Below, one piece after another: positions 1 through 11,812 of a DNA stretch of 64,000 nucleotides (within the stretch, counting starts at the first letter, position 1; each line of letters opens with the position of its first letter). Source of the DNA: Scleromitrula shiraiana (taxonomy: Eukaryota > Ascomycota > Leotiomycetes > Helotiales > Sclerotiniaceae); contig JABELC010000005.1 in assembly GCA_028455995.1 (NCBI GenBank), forward strand, positions 1,240,001-1,304,000, written 5' to 3'. The translations under genes and the position numbers were made by a program. Under the pieces are notes generated by a model. The model did no database searches. It saw nothing but the letters and a program-made list of their open reading frames with translations, and was not told where the DNA came from.

Positions 1-1585
1 TGCGATGGCTACATGACGCCAGCAACAACGGCATCAGCAACAGAATCTTCAGAGTCGAGTGGTTCTGGTACTTCATCGCCCTCACTTGTGACTTTGATAC
101 AATCACCGTCCTCACACTTAACGTCATTTCTGGACAGCGACCGGGAACGAAAGGCTTTTCATTTCTTTATCAATAATACGGCTCCAATGATGGGTGGATT
201 TGCTGCAGATAATTGTTGGTCGGAAATTATTCCTAGGGCGGCTAGATTTGAACCCTCGATTCGTCATGCATTGATTGCGTTGGGGGCGCTGCATGAGAAT
301 AGAGAGAAAATATCTCGTGGTTTTATTGGTGATATTGGAGAGGAATTTCCATTGCAGGAATATGGGAAAGCAATTAGGAGCTTAGTGGTGCCCCTTTCAA
401 AAGGACAGAGACAGAATATCGATGTTTGTTTGATTAGTTGTGTTCTATTTTCTTCTTTCGAGGTAGGTTTATTCGGGAATTTTGTTCTACAAAATGGTAT
501 GAAACTAACAGTAACATGATATAGATGATGCAGGGAAATTATGGCCCTGGAATTGCACACCAGAAGAGTGGAATTAAAATCTTGTGCGAGATATCATATA
601 ATGAGAAAGCGCGAAAACATCAACATGGGGCTCTACAAACATCTAATACACCATATATACCTATGGAGATGTTGGAAGCGTTGTATATACGAGGAAATTT
701 TGTATTAACGCAGGTAAGATTAGAAGTGCAAATTAGTAGTAGTCCGATGCTAACAGGATGTAGATGACGGACGATGGAGATAGCACAATGTTCCGAAAAT
801 TCCAACAGAAACACTTTTCCCAAAGACCGCCCAAATGCTTCAATTCAGTATCGCAAGCGCGAAACTCGCTCCACTTCTTGTGGTCACGGTTCCAATCTGA
901 ACTCATAGGTTTCGGTGCCCTTCGGAACGAAATGTCGCCCAACGAACTTCTCGATCTAATCGCAGAATGGCAATCTGGATGCATATCCCTAACCAACCAA
1001 TGGTTCTCCTCATTTCAAGCTTTCCTATTCAAGTATGGAGATACTCTAACCGAAAGTGAGAAACTGGGCGTGGCTATCTTGCAGATTCAAAGTCATACGG
1101 GTTATATGAATGCGAATATGACGTGTCAAACCAGAGATGACCAGATGGTATGGGATCCATTCTTACCGATATTTGAGAAGATAGTCGTGCTAGCAGGTGA
1201 AGTGGTCTCGTCCCCGCTATTCAGCCTGTCAACCTTTCAGTTTGATATGGGGATTATTGGCCCGCTGTATCATTGTGCAAGTTCATGTCGAGACCCGGTG
1301 GTGAGAAGACAGGCAATTGAAATAATGGAGATTGTCCCGACTTTACAAGAAGGAGTTTGGAACGCGGGCATGACAGCGAGAGCTGCTAGGAGAGTTGTGG
1401 AGATTGAGGAGGAGGGGTTGGGAGTCGTGAGGGTGGCAGCGGATGTACCGGATTGGGCGAGGATTAGTCAGGTGGCGCCTACCTTCGACAAGGAGAAGAG
1501 AGTAGCGACGTTAAGATATAGTAGAAGAGAGAGAGCTGGAGGACCCTTAATTAGAAAAGTGGTTACGGAGTCGTTTGAATGGTAA
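1..1585 (+). CDS. Zn2Cys6 fungal transcription factor, 5' end cut by the window edge
   Basis: Likely a nuclear regulator of the fungal Zn2Cys6 class with a long fungal-specific middle/C-terminal domain. The frame is open to base 1 and begins C-D-G-Y, which is how the last cysteine of a Zn2Cys6 cluster usually ends (..CDGY), so only the DNA-binding head is missing. A Ser/Thr-rich linker follows, then helices typical of the regulatory domain (FHFFINNTAPMMGGF, then RHALIALGALHE). Exons: 1-462, 525-713, 764-1585. Both introns (62 and 50 nt) are phase 0 and carry CTAAC branch points. The tail ends VTESFEW. Target genes cannot be read from the sequence. Class assignment is firm and function unknown. 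Confidence 0.85.
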
Positions 1586-1997
1586 TCAGTTTGTTAATAT
1601 AGAACAAGCCTTATCTGCACCTTTTTTATCTAGAACGAGAACAGACCTTTCTCTCTTGTATTTGTATATCGAACATAAGTTCAATTCCAACTGTCTTGTA
1701 TCAGACCCTACTCTACAATGATTTTTTTTATATCCGATCCCACGCAGAAAATGCTGACCAGAATGCCAAAAACATATACACATTATGTTTCCCCGCCCCA
1801 AACGCCTGGCTATGTATTTTGATACAACGGAAGAGGGAAGAGTTTCCACCACACACTTAATTCTCGTCATCTGCTTTCCTTTCGATTCATTCGAGGTTCG
1901 TCCGGCAATCACTCCATCTATAGAGTTGTTAAACAGCCCCGCCGTCACTCAAATTTCACTTCACTTCACTCCATGTTCCGCAACCCCCAAATGCCTA
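1586..1997. other. Convergent intergenic spacer
   Basis: This spacer lies between the 3' ends of the Zn2Cys6 regulator and PAM16. It must hold both 3' UTRs. A 120-codon frame on the minus strand has no recognisable domain and is probably chance. Confidence 0.5.
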
Positions 1998-2562
1998 TCA
2001 CTTATCCTTGTAAACCTTCGGATTCCACCCCTCCCTCAACTCCTCTTCCCTCGCCAACTTCTCCGCCTTCTCCCTCATCTCAGACACCAACCTTTCCTTC
2101 GCCCTCAAAACCTTACTCTGCAAGTAAAAGCTCCCACCCTTCTTAGGATCATTCGTATCGAACAATTTCTTGAACCGGCTCATCACATCTTCCATATCCA
2201 TTTTGCCCTGCTTGGGGGGTTTCACATTTAATATTTTGCAGGCTTCGTCTAGTGTGAGGCCGTTGGAGGTTCCGAATGTTCCGCCGCTGGAGAGTGATCC
2301 AGATGCTGCTTGTGCTTTTTGGTATGCTGAGGAGGCTTTGGCTTGTTTCCAGGACTCGGAAATCGCACGTCCCAGCACTCGACTGCCGGTTATTACGACC
2401 TGGGTTATTATTCGGTGGGCCTGTGATACGCGAGGTTAGTATAGTTAATAATCATCTTGAATGATATACAGTTTGGTGGCATGAGATAGAAGTATGATGG
2501 GAATTGCAAGAAGGGCAATGGGTTTTTGGCATTGGAATCTGAAAGTATGCATAGCTTACCAT
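1998..2562 (-). CDS. PAM16: Mitochondrial import motor subunit Pam16/Tim16
   Basis: Pam16 is the degenerate J-like partner of Pam18 in the TIM23 import motor, at the matrix face of the inner membrane. The N-terminus reads AHRIITQVVITGSRVLGRAI, the family hallmark. It is followed by the J-like region LTLDEACKILNV..MEDVMSRFKKLFDTNDPKKGGSFYL, which lacks HPD as expected. Predicted length is 141 aa, near the family norm. Exon 2 is 1998-2420. Its splice acceptor sits immediately before the Ala-His codons, and the only good start is the ATG at 2560-2562, directly followed by GTAAGC; exon 1 is therefore just the start codon as far as coding goes. A CTAAC branch point lies before the acceptor. Divergent from YIP1. 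Confidence 0.92.
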
Positions 2563-2944
2563 AATGAAGTCTTCGCGGCATCAAAATATATCTCTATAAT
2601 GCGAATCTTAGACCGTGGCGAGAGAAAATCGTAGAGCAGACAATTTCTATGATATCTAATTCTAATCTTAACTTTTTCAATATTTCCGCCGTCATAAAAA
2701 AATATATGAGTGCCTAAGGCAACAACTTGTCATCCTAGCTCACAGCTCCAAAAAAGAACACCTGCGCATCACTCAAAATGAATGGATATCAACGAACAAA
2801 ACACAACACAAACACAAATGCTTCTTTTTCACAATAACCACTATTTCTGGAGCTAAAATTTACAAAAAACTCTCATCATAAGAGAAAACTACAGCTCGTC
2901 GCAACATATTTCTTTCTTTCTTCCTCTCACTTCCCAAAGAAATA
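2563..2944. promoter_or_regulatory. Divergent promoter region PAM16 / YIP1
   Basis: A 382 nt gap between two divergent starts, AT-rich, with C/T- and A-rich stretches close to the YIP1 ATG as is usual for fungal 5' leaders. No specific factor site was recognised. Confidence 0.4.
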
Positions 2945-3999
2945 ATGTCTCAATTCTACAGCTCCCCACCCCCCAATAACCCCTACGGTACATCGAACCA
3001 AGCATCCTCCGGCGGTGCGCAAAACCTGCAATTCTACCCATCAACATACACGCCTAATCCGGTCTCGGGGCATGCGACTCCGCAGGCTGCATATGGATAT
3101 GGGATTTCTCCTGGTGCGCAGGCATATGGGGGAGCAGGGGGATATGGGTTTGGAGGGGCCGGGGGCGCGGCTGGTGTGGGTGGTGTGAGTGGGAGGATGG
3201 GGGAGAGTAGTGGGGGGTTGAGGACGGGGTGGTTGGCGGCGTTTGGGACGGAGGGTTATGAGGGAGAACCGCCGCTGCTGGAGGAGCTGGGGGTTAATTT
3301 CAGTCATATTAGGAGTAAGGTATGTTTGTGAGGTTTTGTTGTTTACTGTCTTGGGATATGGTGGGAGGAGGAGAGAGAGAAAATAAGAGGACAATGTTGT
3401 GTTCATTGTCGATCTGACATATTATGTGCTAATTTTCCCGCTTGAAATAGACATTGGCAGTATTAAATCCGCTCGCGCACATCGATCAACACATAATGGA
3501 TGATTCAGACCTCGCAGGTCCTATATTATTCTTTCTCCTCTTCGGAACCTTCCTCCTATTTTCCGGAAAAGTTCACTTCGGCTACATATACGGACTTGCA
3601 CTCCTAGGATCCTCCTCTCTCCACCTAATCCTCTCATTAATGTCACCCCCCTTAAATTCGGATCCTTCTTCATCCCAACAAAACCCCTCACATCTATCCT
3701 CTACTCTTACCTATCCGAGAAGTGCCAGTGTATTGGGATACTGTTTATTACCACTGGTGCTTACCAGTGTAGTAGGCATTATCATGCCGATGGATGGATT
3801 AGTTGGGTATGTGTTGACTACGCTGGCTATTGTATGGTGTACGTATAGTAGTAGCGGAATGTTTTGCGCAGTGGGTAGAATGAGGGGAATGCGGGGATTA
3901 GTCGCATATCCACTGGCGCTGTTCTACGTGGGGTTTGGTATTATGGGGATATTCTCTAGTCGGGGAGTGGGAACTTTAGGAAAGGCTACGGGTGCTTAG
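2945..3999 (+). CDS. YIP1: YIP1 family Golgi/ER membrane protein
   Basis: Yip1 is a multispanning protein that works with Ypt/Rab GTPases and Yif1 in ER-to-Golgi vesicle traffic. The N-terminal ~90 residues are Gly/Tyr/Pro-rich and cytosolic. Then comes the diagnostic GEPPLLEELGVNFSHI, NPLAHIDQHIMDDSDLAGP and LLFGTFLLFSGKVHFGYIYG, followed by hydrophobic segments to the end (about five in all). Exons are 2945-3319 and 3451-3999; the 131 nt intron is phase 0. Total 307 aa, family-typical. The Ser/Pro-rich insert SPPLNSDPSSSQQNPSHLSS in the loop after the second hydrophobic segment looks lineage-specific. Confidence 0.93.
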
Positions 4000-4551
4000 G
4001 TCATTACTTGTGCGATGGATGGCGTGGGTTGTGGGTTGGAGAAATAGGATTTGGGGGTTATAGCGGGATTGATCAAGGAATATGGAATATAAAGATTGGG
4101 GTAATTCAAAAAAGAACTTCTGCAAAAATGGAAATGGAAATGGTCATGGCCATGGTCATGGTTATGGGGTGTGATCGACTCGGGGTATTGTTATCTTGAT
4201 CTGTAATAATAGAGGATACTTGTACAGCACACTTCTTGCTTGAACATATCTAAGCAAAATGAAGTTTTAAGAGCGAGCGAGCGAGCGAGTAGATAGAAGC
4301 ATATGAAATGTATCAAAAATAGTATGCCATCACCCATATATGTAAAAGTGATGGTATTAATTGACAGGTCGATCCTTATGAAAACTACACTACAAACAAT
4401 AATGCAACGCTATAACTACCGTGGTATATTTGATGCAGCCCCAGAACCAAGATAGATAACAGATTCCCAGGCCCAGTCCCAATTTACTCCTTCCATAACC
4501 GTAGAAAGCCATCCCATCCCATCCCATCCCAAATCTCTTCCTCAGATACAT
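4000..4551. other. Convergent intergenic spacer with simple repeats
   Basis: Lies between YIP1 and the peroxin gene. Contains a short GCGA run (about 4272-4290) and a CATCC run (about 4510-4530). No gene seen. Confidence 0.5.
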
Positions 4552-6376
4552 TTATTCCAAAACCATCCTAGCATCATCACTAATACCCCAATCAATATCC
4601 CTCGGTCTAGGAGGCCTATCTTCATCCGACTGCGTACTCATACTAGATTTCCTCCCTTCCTTCTTCAAACTACTTGTTCTAAATCCTCCGCTACTTCGAC
4701 TCTTCATACTCTTCATGCTAGCATTATCGCTTCGAATACTGTTAGAGTATTCAGGCGGTGGTGATCGAGTTGGTGAAAATGATGACGAGAGTTTTGTTCG
4801 GGTAGATGCGGAATCGGAACTCTCTTGAGTGGGTGTGGGTGATGGTGTGACTTCGGTGCTGGATGTTATTTCGACGAGTTCGGCATCACGATACCATTTT
4901 CTACGGCGGGTATAGCGTCCCCAGCCATCTTGGCCTCGACGTCCATTTTGCCACTAGTATTAAGTTAGTTCCATGTTTGCACTCGCATGATTTTGAGACC
5001 TAAATACCTTATTATCGTAATATATCCAACCAGTACCCCCATCGCTATCTGATTTAGGTTTCGATCCACCCTCATCATGTTCACTTGCCCCTTCTACCAA
5101 CCATCGACTACCTTCAACCCACCTCCATCTTGCACCGCCACCCTCAACGTCCGGTAATTCGAATTCTTCTCTGGGCGGAGCAGAGTTTAAATGCTCATCA
5201 GTCCATGCTGCTCTTTCATATGCAAACATCGACGTTGTCCAACCGAGTCCGACCCATCTTCTTTGGTTCTCATACAAGATGAACGTAAACTTTACACCGG
5301 GTGCTTCGGGCCTTCTTTTAATAGCTGCGTTTGCTGCAGTGGATGCTTCTTCATGAACTGTCGACCTGCGCGGAGGTAGAGGGGGTTTGTCGCTAGCTCC
5401 ATCTGTTTTTAATGCAGTTAATGTATCTGTGAAGTGTAATCCAGTTATGGCAGTACATATCCGACGAACAAGTGCTGATCTCCATAGTATTGTTCTTGCT
5501 ATTCGATTTGGTCGAGAATGCCAGGTCAGAAATATCGTCCCGGTTACCAAGGAGATACGCTTGGTAGTGATAACTTGGAGTGGAGGGAGTGTCAAAATAA
5601 TCCATATAGGTGTGACTAAGAGTATCCGAATTAAAAGTGTTGTAAGCGCAGGTCGAGTGGTAGCGGAAGTCGCAGTCCGTTGAGTTGATAAGAAATCAGT
5701 TAACTGTAACAGAGGATCTAGAAGCACGTTGCATCTTGATGTAAATATCTTCAACGTTTCCACGATCTCATCTAAAGTCTTCTGATGTTTGGTATTTGTG
5801 ATTTCCGAGTCAAGCCTCTTGTGCCCTTTCTTCTGCTTCTCTCCCGTCCAACCTGTCGAAGATAATGGAGAGTATCGCCTCGAATACATGCCCAATATTA
5901 GCCCCATTACCACCACCAACGGACCTGAATATCTCATTATTGCATCCCCATATAATACAATCGCCCAAAAACTAGCGACGAGCAAGAAGCTCTCCCATGG
6001 GTCTCCACTTGTCCATGTTACTAACCCCGCTAGTTTATTGAGGGGCAATAAAAATGGATGCGAATATGCTAAAGCCCGTGTAATTTGTGGTGGAGTCGCA
6101 AGTAATAAAGGAGATTTTTGGTGAACGAGAATAGTAGATCTTTGCTTATTCGCAGACGAAGCATGCGATAGAGTAACTGGAGAGAATGCAGCTACTGTTG
6201 GAGGATTCGGATCGGCAATATTTATGGATCCGCCATCATTATCTTTTCTTGAATTCGGAGTACCAGACATTTGATCCAACCATGGAGTATCCTGTTGATC
6301 AAGTTAGTTGTGCTGAAAGGTATTGTTGAGTTGAGGAGTAAGCTTGGGGCAGTTGGTAACATACAAATGCAGCCAT
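4552..6376 (-). CDS. Pex30/31/32-type peroxin with dysferlin domain
   Basis: Proteins of this family are ER/peroxisome membrane proteins that control peroxisome number and bud sites. After a disordered N-terminus come hydrophobic segments, including FLLVASFWAIVLYGDAIM and LVVVMGLILGMY. The dysferlin pair follows: DysFN with FILYENQRRWVGLGW and ERAAWTDE, and DysFC with WRWVEGSRWLVEG, GWIYYDNKWQNGRRGQ and WGRYTRRRKWYRDAELVE. The intron at 4954-5007 falls inside DysFC, phase 0; the last exon is 4552-4953. The main exon is 5008-6291. I place the start in a 12-nt exon 6365-6376 (M-A-A-F) because the frame stays open above the first internal ATG (6268-6270) to an acceptor with a CTAAC branch point. 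About 565 aa. Start choice is less certain than the family. Confidence 0.86.
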
Positions 6377-7205
6377 TGAACGTCATTGCTGAGAACAGGC
6401 TTTTGTGACTTTAGAAAGTCAAATACTATACGTTAGGAGATTAACGAACTCTACGGAGATTTTGAATTTGATTATGAATGGTTGTATAGGATTCACTCGA
6501 ACGATAAAGATATTCTATTCAAGTAATAATTGGAAAGTAGAAGAGAGATATGAATAGGAATAGAAATAGGAATAGAAATGGAAAAGTGAGCTCTCCTTAA
6601 GCTTAAGGAACGCGATTCAGGGCGCCCCTCGGCAGCACAGCACATTAATAAATCTGGGGTACCTACAACAATCACATGCCATTCATTGATAAATCAATTA
6701 ATTATTCATTGTTTTAATGTATCAACTCAACCTGTACAATTGGTTGCTGTATACTTCAAAATGTAAATAAATAAACAGCCACTTTATACATAATAATAAA
6801 TAAATAGTATCTAATTATTATTATTATTATTATATTCTGAATTCAAGGAATATTGGTTGATAAATCTGATACTGCAGGCAGTACTTCGTACACCTTTCGT
6901 ACACATGCGAGATATACCAGAGTGAATATATTGGCCGATTAGATAAAGCACCAGAAACTTTGGATTGCTTACATAATGCTTCAAAAAGTACCGATACTGC
7001 AGACTGCAGGACAATACAATATGGAAAGTACATTTCTATTTACGCTACTCATATTTTCGCACTAATAATAAATTTTACCGATTAAACCCTCCATCCATCT
7101 CCATCTTCATCTCCATCTTTCTCCACTTATGAAAGAAAACAAAATCAAATAATTCTTATCAAATCAACAACAACTCAATAAGAATTATTATTATTATTAT
7201 TAACA
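6377..7205. promoter_or_regulatory. Divergent promoter region, peroxin / Trf4-like
   Basis: 829 nt, AT-rich, with two TTA-type triplet runs (about 6814-6833 and 7180-7201). The second ends four bases before the Trf4-like ATG, so it would be transcribed in the 5' leader. No gene seen. Confidence 0.45.
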
Positions 7206-9677
7206 ATGTCGCGACGACCCCCTCTTCCACACGGATTGCCTCCTCGTCCTCCGCCTCGTCACGATATGGGTGGTGATTCCTATCGCCCGGATCATGGCCG
7301 TCAAAATGATAGTTATATTCCCCACAATGCAAATCGCGATCCTGACGCGATGTATCGATTTGGTGGCTACAGAGCGCCTCCTCCTCCTCCTCCTCCACCA
7401 TCATTTGGATCTTATGGAAACTATGCTCCTGGTGTTGAACCTCCTCGTGGACCACCCGCACAACCTTATCGTCATCGTGAAGATGATTATTATCGTTCCC
7501 CTCGTCAAACTGATAGTTACCATCCTCAAGATCGTTCCCAGAATCGTCCTCAAAATGGCGACTTTACTTTCCATTACGAAGCACCGCCATCTATTGATTT
7601 TCAGAATGCCGATAAATTCCGTCCGCGTTCTCCGTCACGCAATCATAATCGTAATGATGACAACCGTAATCGTCGACGAAATGATCGCTATAATGACCGA
7701 CCCAATGGCCGCGGTGGCTTTCGTGGGCGAGGCGGTCCAAGATTAGCATCAGATCGAATTTTCTTGAAGTCAAAACGTTCACCTACTCCTGAACTTATGC
7801 CGGGTATGATGGAAGACACTGGTACTGATGTCAGATATAGACCTATGGACGATCTTTCAGATAGCGATGAAGCTGAGATGGATATGTCTGACAGTGATGA
7901 TGACGGAGAACAACCAAAGAAGAAAATGTCTCGCACTGGATCCAAGGCTGCAGATGGCGATAGTGTCCCAAAATGGTCAAATCCCGATCCATATACCGCT
8001 CTTCCTCCGCCGGATGAGTCTCAGAGAAAGAAGAAGGACGTTGTTAAACTTATTCGTAAAGCTCGTGTTGCATCGGGCGTTGATAGCTCTACCAAAGCTG
8101 ATGCGGCTCCCGATGATTTTATTTCATTCGATTTTGGTGATAAGCCTGTTGAAGAAGAAGAAGACTACGAGCCCCCTCCCTTTGAAGATCGATCCCCAAG
8201 CCCGGTTGAGAATCGCTTCAGCCATCTTGATAATATTCGGAAGTTTGACAGTCCTAAGGAGTCCCCTCGAACTTCCACTCAACTGCAAGTTGTCAATGAC
8301 CAGAATGTCATGAATACCCCACAGACGAAAATCTCCAAGCCTTCGGATTTATCGTCTGACCCTGCCCTTGGTAGTAGAAAGCGTACTGCTGATGACAAAA
8401 TCAAGCCTCCACCTCCTGTCGCCAAAGTTGCGTTTGGTAAACCACCTCCGGTCAATGGCTCAATAATGCAGGAATGGCGTCGCATTGAAGGTGAAGATTG
8501 TACTCCTTGGCTAGTAGATCATTCTGAAACTTCTAATATGGGTCTTTGGTATGCATCAACAATATCTTGACATATTATTTAAACTAACACATGGACTTAG
8601 GCTACATAAAGAGATCATGGACTTTTATCGCCACGTTAAGCCTCGAAAATTTGAAGAAGTCATTCGAACCAAGCTGGTTAATGATTTACGTCAAATCTTT
8701 CGCAGGAAGTATAGGAATGCAGATATACAAACCTTCGGTTCTTTCCCTGCTGGTCTTTATCTGCCTACAGCTGACGTAGATCTTGTTTTGGTGTCAGATG
8801 AGTATATGAGAGGTGGATATCCAGTTTATGGGGCCAGAAATGCTGTCAGGAGATGTGCGGATTTCATTAAGCAAGAGAGGCTCAATCTTGGCCATGTTGA
8901 AGTCATCACTGGTGCCAAGGTACCAATAGTAAAGTACGTTGATAAGGTTACTGGTTTGAAGGTTGATATGTCATTTGAGAATGACACTGGTGTTATTGCG
9001 AACCAAACTTTTCAGGACTGGAAAGCTAAATTTCCTGCAATGCCGATATTAGTTACTGTTATTAAGCAGTTGTTGGCCATGAGAGGCTTAAATGAGCCGG
9101 TTAATGGTGGTATCGGAGGTTTCTCTGTTACATGCCTCGTCGTAAGTCTCCTACAGAACATGCCGCAGGTACAAAGTGGAACAATGAACCCAGAGCATCA
9201 TCTCGGTGAAATTCTCATGGAATTTCTTGACCTATATGGTAACCAGTTTGACACTGTCACAACTGCAATCACTCTCGACCCTCCTGGATATATCTCGAAG
9301 GTATGGCTACACCCAGCTATCTTGCATTTTCTCTCTTCTCTCTTGAATAATCACTAACTCGAAGATAGGCTGCAAATCGTCAAGTCGTCTACAGAAACCT
9401 CAATCAGCCCAAATTTTCCATTATGGACCCTAATAGACCTGACAACGATATTTCGGGTGGCTCATCCAATACTCGTTCAATCCAGGCTTGCTTTTCTTCG
9501 GCATACAATGCATTGCAGCAACGCATGAGCGAACTAAGATCTTCAGATCTTGCAACTCGTCGTAACCAAAGTCTATTAGGTCCTATCCTAGGGGGTAATT
9601 ACAGTTCATTTAGACTTCAACGAGAGCATCTTCTTCATATTCATGAACATCTTATTGGCCCCGTCGACGAATTCTAG
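7206..9677 (+). CDS. Non-canonical poly(A) polymerase, Trf4/Cid14 type
   Basis: Enzymes of this group add short A-tails to aberrant nuclear RNAs for exosome decay (TRAMP complex). The long N-terminal half (~445 aa) is Pro-, Arg- and Asp-rich and disordered, with RG-type patches. The nucleotidyltransferase core follows: FGSFPAGLYLPTADVDLVL gives the GS..DVD signature with two catalytic aspartates (~residues 490-506), and LKVDMSFEND gives the third. The PAP-associated domain has NGGIGGFSVTCLVVSLLQ. Exons: 7206-8548, 8601-9300, 9369-9677. The first junction is phase 2 (TG|G, Trp). Total 783 aa. The long acidic N-terminus is longer than in yeast Trf4. Confidence on the family is high; TRAMP membership is inference. 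Confidence 0.92.
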
Positions 9678-10114
9678 ACTAAACTAGATTACATATTGAT
9701 ATTGAAAGAAGCTGAGTACGAAGTACAATGGGTGGTTATTTTTTCAGTACAGTGGCGCATGGAAAAATGGACAGATGAACTATACCCAGTGGCGTTCGAT
9801 GGAGACTCATTGATCTGTAATATATGGCGCTCAATGTTTCTCTCGCTTTCTTTTTTGTTTGATTCTTGTTCGTTACCATTTTGTAATCAGAACTCCCGGC
9901 AACTGACCGTGTTTAGGTGATCGAATTGAAAGTCAAAAGTCAATGCCATCCATTCTCAATGACAGACAAGACAATGATCGATCACTATCTCAAATCCGAA
10001 CCAATTACATACATCACGCAAAAATAACATATTTCAATCAAAAACCTTCCCAAACTGCTTTCATGTCACATACTAATCATCGTCAGATAAAAGAACAATT
10101 AACATCTTGACTCA

Positions 10115-10195
10115 TTTAGGACTTGCCCTCTCTGGAAGGCGAAGCAAAGTTCCCTCATTGGTGGGCAAGTAATTGCACAAGCTTTGCAGAATCCA
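10115..10195 (+). pseudogene. Possible relic of an acyl-CoA thioesterase
   Basis: A 27-codon stretch in one frame reads FRTCPLWKA..SSLIGGQVIAQALQNP. It resembles the start of the hotdog domain of TesB/TES1-type acyl-CoA thioesterases (..PLW....FGGQVIAQAL..). The match is lost on both sides and the frame meets a stop at about 10331. It could be a scrap of a decayed gene or coincidence. Confidence 0.25.
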
Positions 10196-10341
10196 GTTGC
10201 AAATATTGAAACAAATTTATCGACCCAGTCGGTGTTCTCTTCGGGTTCACTTATCGACTGGGTTTTCCTCGACAACCCTTTCTCACTGTATTCGTGCTTT
10301 GTGTGCGGGTATGGAGAGGATGGAAATGTTTAGGGTTTCCC

Positions 10342-10361
10342 GGGGGGGGGGGGGGGGGGGG
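10342..10361 (+). repeat. Homopolymer run, G20
   Basis: Twenty consecutive G directly after CCC, read straight from the sequence. Length in such runs is often misread in assemblies. Confidence 0.9.
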
Positions 10362-10928
10362 TTGAGAAAGCATGGGATACGTTGGAGGGCTGGAAATGAA
10401 AGTGTAGTGCCTTTCTTGATTTTCGGAATTGTACTATTGCAGTTACCAACATCAAAGAATATCTATCTATTATCCGAATTTAGTAAACCTAGATTACAAG
10501 CCTTTACGAAGATCTCGGGAATTATTTATCTACGCCAACATGAAATGAACGTTCTAAGTATAATCTTCCAAAGCCGCAATGGAAGGTCGCGACCTTCTCG
10601 TGCGGGGCCAACCAACCCTTTAACATTCTTATATAAGTGATTGATTGCATAATACTTCAGAATTCATCGTTGCATTCTTGTTCAAGTAATTTGTGTACAA
10701 TGTAGATTGGCGATGCTGACAGTGGCCGGTGTAGCTGCACAGTGTTGGGGGAGTATATAATACTTGACCAAACCTGTGAAATGGGAATATCATCCATCCA
10801 TCAATCTGAATATTCATTCTACCAATCAACTATCCAAAGGCACATTCCGTTCCATTCGATTCCAGCAAATAACAGATCTCAAGCTTTCAATTTTAGCATA
10901 AAATCCCATTTTATCTCATCCATACAAG

Positions 10929-11087
10929 ATGGCATCCTCCACCAAACCACCCAAGGGAGAGAATAACAAACCCATGAAAGATAGGCCCAACGTTCGAACA
11001 ATGGATCGTAATTCCAGTCCAGCGGCGAAAGAATTAAAGGAATCTCGGAAAAGAAGGGATAAAGATGCGGCGACTAGCCGGAGTTAG
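10929..11087 (+). CDS. Small basic hypothetical protein (52 aa)
   Basis: ATG in a good fungal context (ACAAGATGG), preceded by a C/T-rich leader. It encodes a Lys/Arg-rich, probably disordered peptide beginning MASSTKPPKGENNKPMKDR and ending DAATSRS. No domain is recognised. The composition resembles the small ORF at 14699-14905. It could be a real small nuclear-type protein or a chance frame. Confidence 0.35.
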   Translation: MASSTKPPKGENNKPMKDRPNVRTMDRNSSPAAKELKESRKRRDKDAATSRS

Positions 11088-11812
11088 ATATTACATGCAT
11101 CAGCCACTACGCGCACGCACCAATGTCCCTACGATCCAACCAACCAGAGCCTGCAATTTTTAAGCTTCCTCCTCTTTACGCGAAATTCCACTCCACTTCC
11201 TTCGATAGCCAAATGGGCCTCGGGGGTTTTTTTCCCTCCAAATCAGACTTCCCGTCGTCCAAATAAGCTCCACTCCTTTGTCCATACGAATTATCCAATC
11301 GTATGCCCTGTTTGATGTCAAGAATGGAACAACTTATTTTATACTATCGTTTGGAGAATCCGCCTTTAACATATGTCCCTACGAATATACCCATGCGGTG
11401 ATCATTAGGACCCAATGAATGATGCTATTTATGAACTTTTAATAGACTGTTGATCTCAGGGACGGCTCAGTCTGATATCCTGGCATTCTTTGCATCCCCA
11501 AAACATGGCTGCAGCAACAATTGATGAAGGCTCAGCATGTATGGTACATACGAGGAGCTAACGCGTCTCTATGCTATTTTCAAACTCAGCCTGCCTTACT
11601 GATAGTGTCAGTCGATATGATATATATAACTATACTAACCCGGTGTCCATATTCTGTCCGACATCATAATTGCCATCGTCTTCTTTCCTGCCCCTCCTCC
11701 TTCATTCAAATATTCCAAACTAGACACCACAGATTTGTAGTCAATACCCATTTGTCTATAGAGTTCTAGACTTAGAATTCTTCATCTGCCTAACCAAACT
11801 TTACTACACACA
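11088..11812. other. Intergenic region upstream of the RTA1-like gene
   Basis: 725 nt, no supported gene. An 82-codon frame at 11521-11769 lacks any recognisable motif. The last ~100 nt before 11813 look like a C/T-rich leader. Confidence 0.4.

Larger units (their letters stand above)
9678..10928. other. Intergenic region with poly-G run
   Basis: 1.25 kb with no intact gene. It holds a possible thioesterase scrap (10115-10195) and a run of 20 G (10342-10361). A 155-codon frame crossing the poly-G tract has no domain and encodes a Gly run, so it was not called. Confidence 0.5.

Noticed and set aside
1586..1948. 120-codon minus-strand frame between two genes
   Set aside because: No domain, poor composition, and it overlaps the 3' regions of two convergent genes.
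7270..7746. 158-codon frame inside the Trf4-like gene
   Set aside because: A shadow frame of the repetitive, Arg/Asp-rich N-terminal exon.
10173..10640. 155-codon frame crossing the G20 run
   Set aside because: Its open length depends on the exact number of Gs, and the only notable sequence is a Gly run. No domain.
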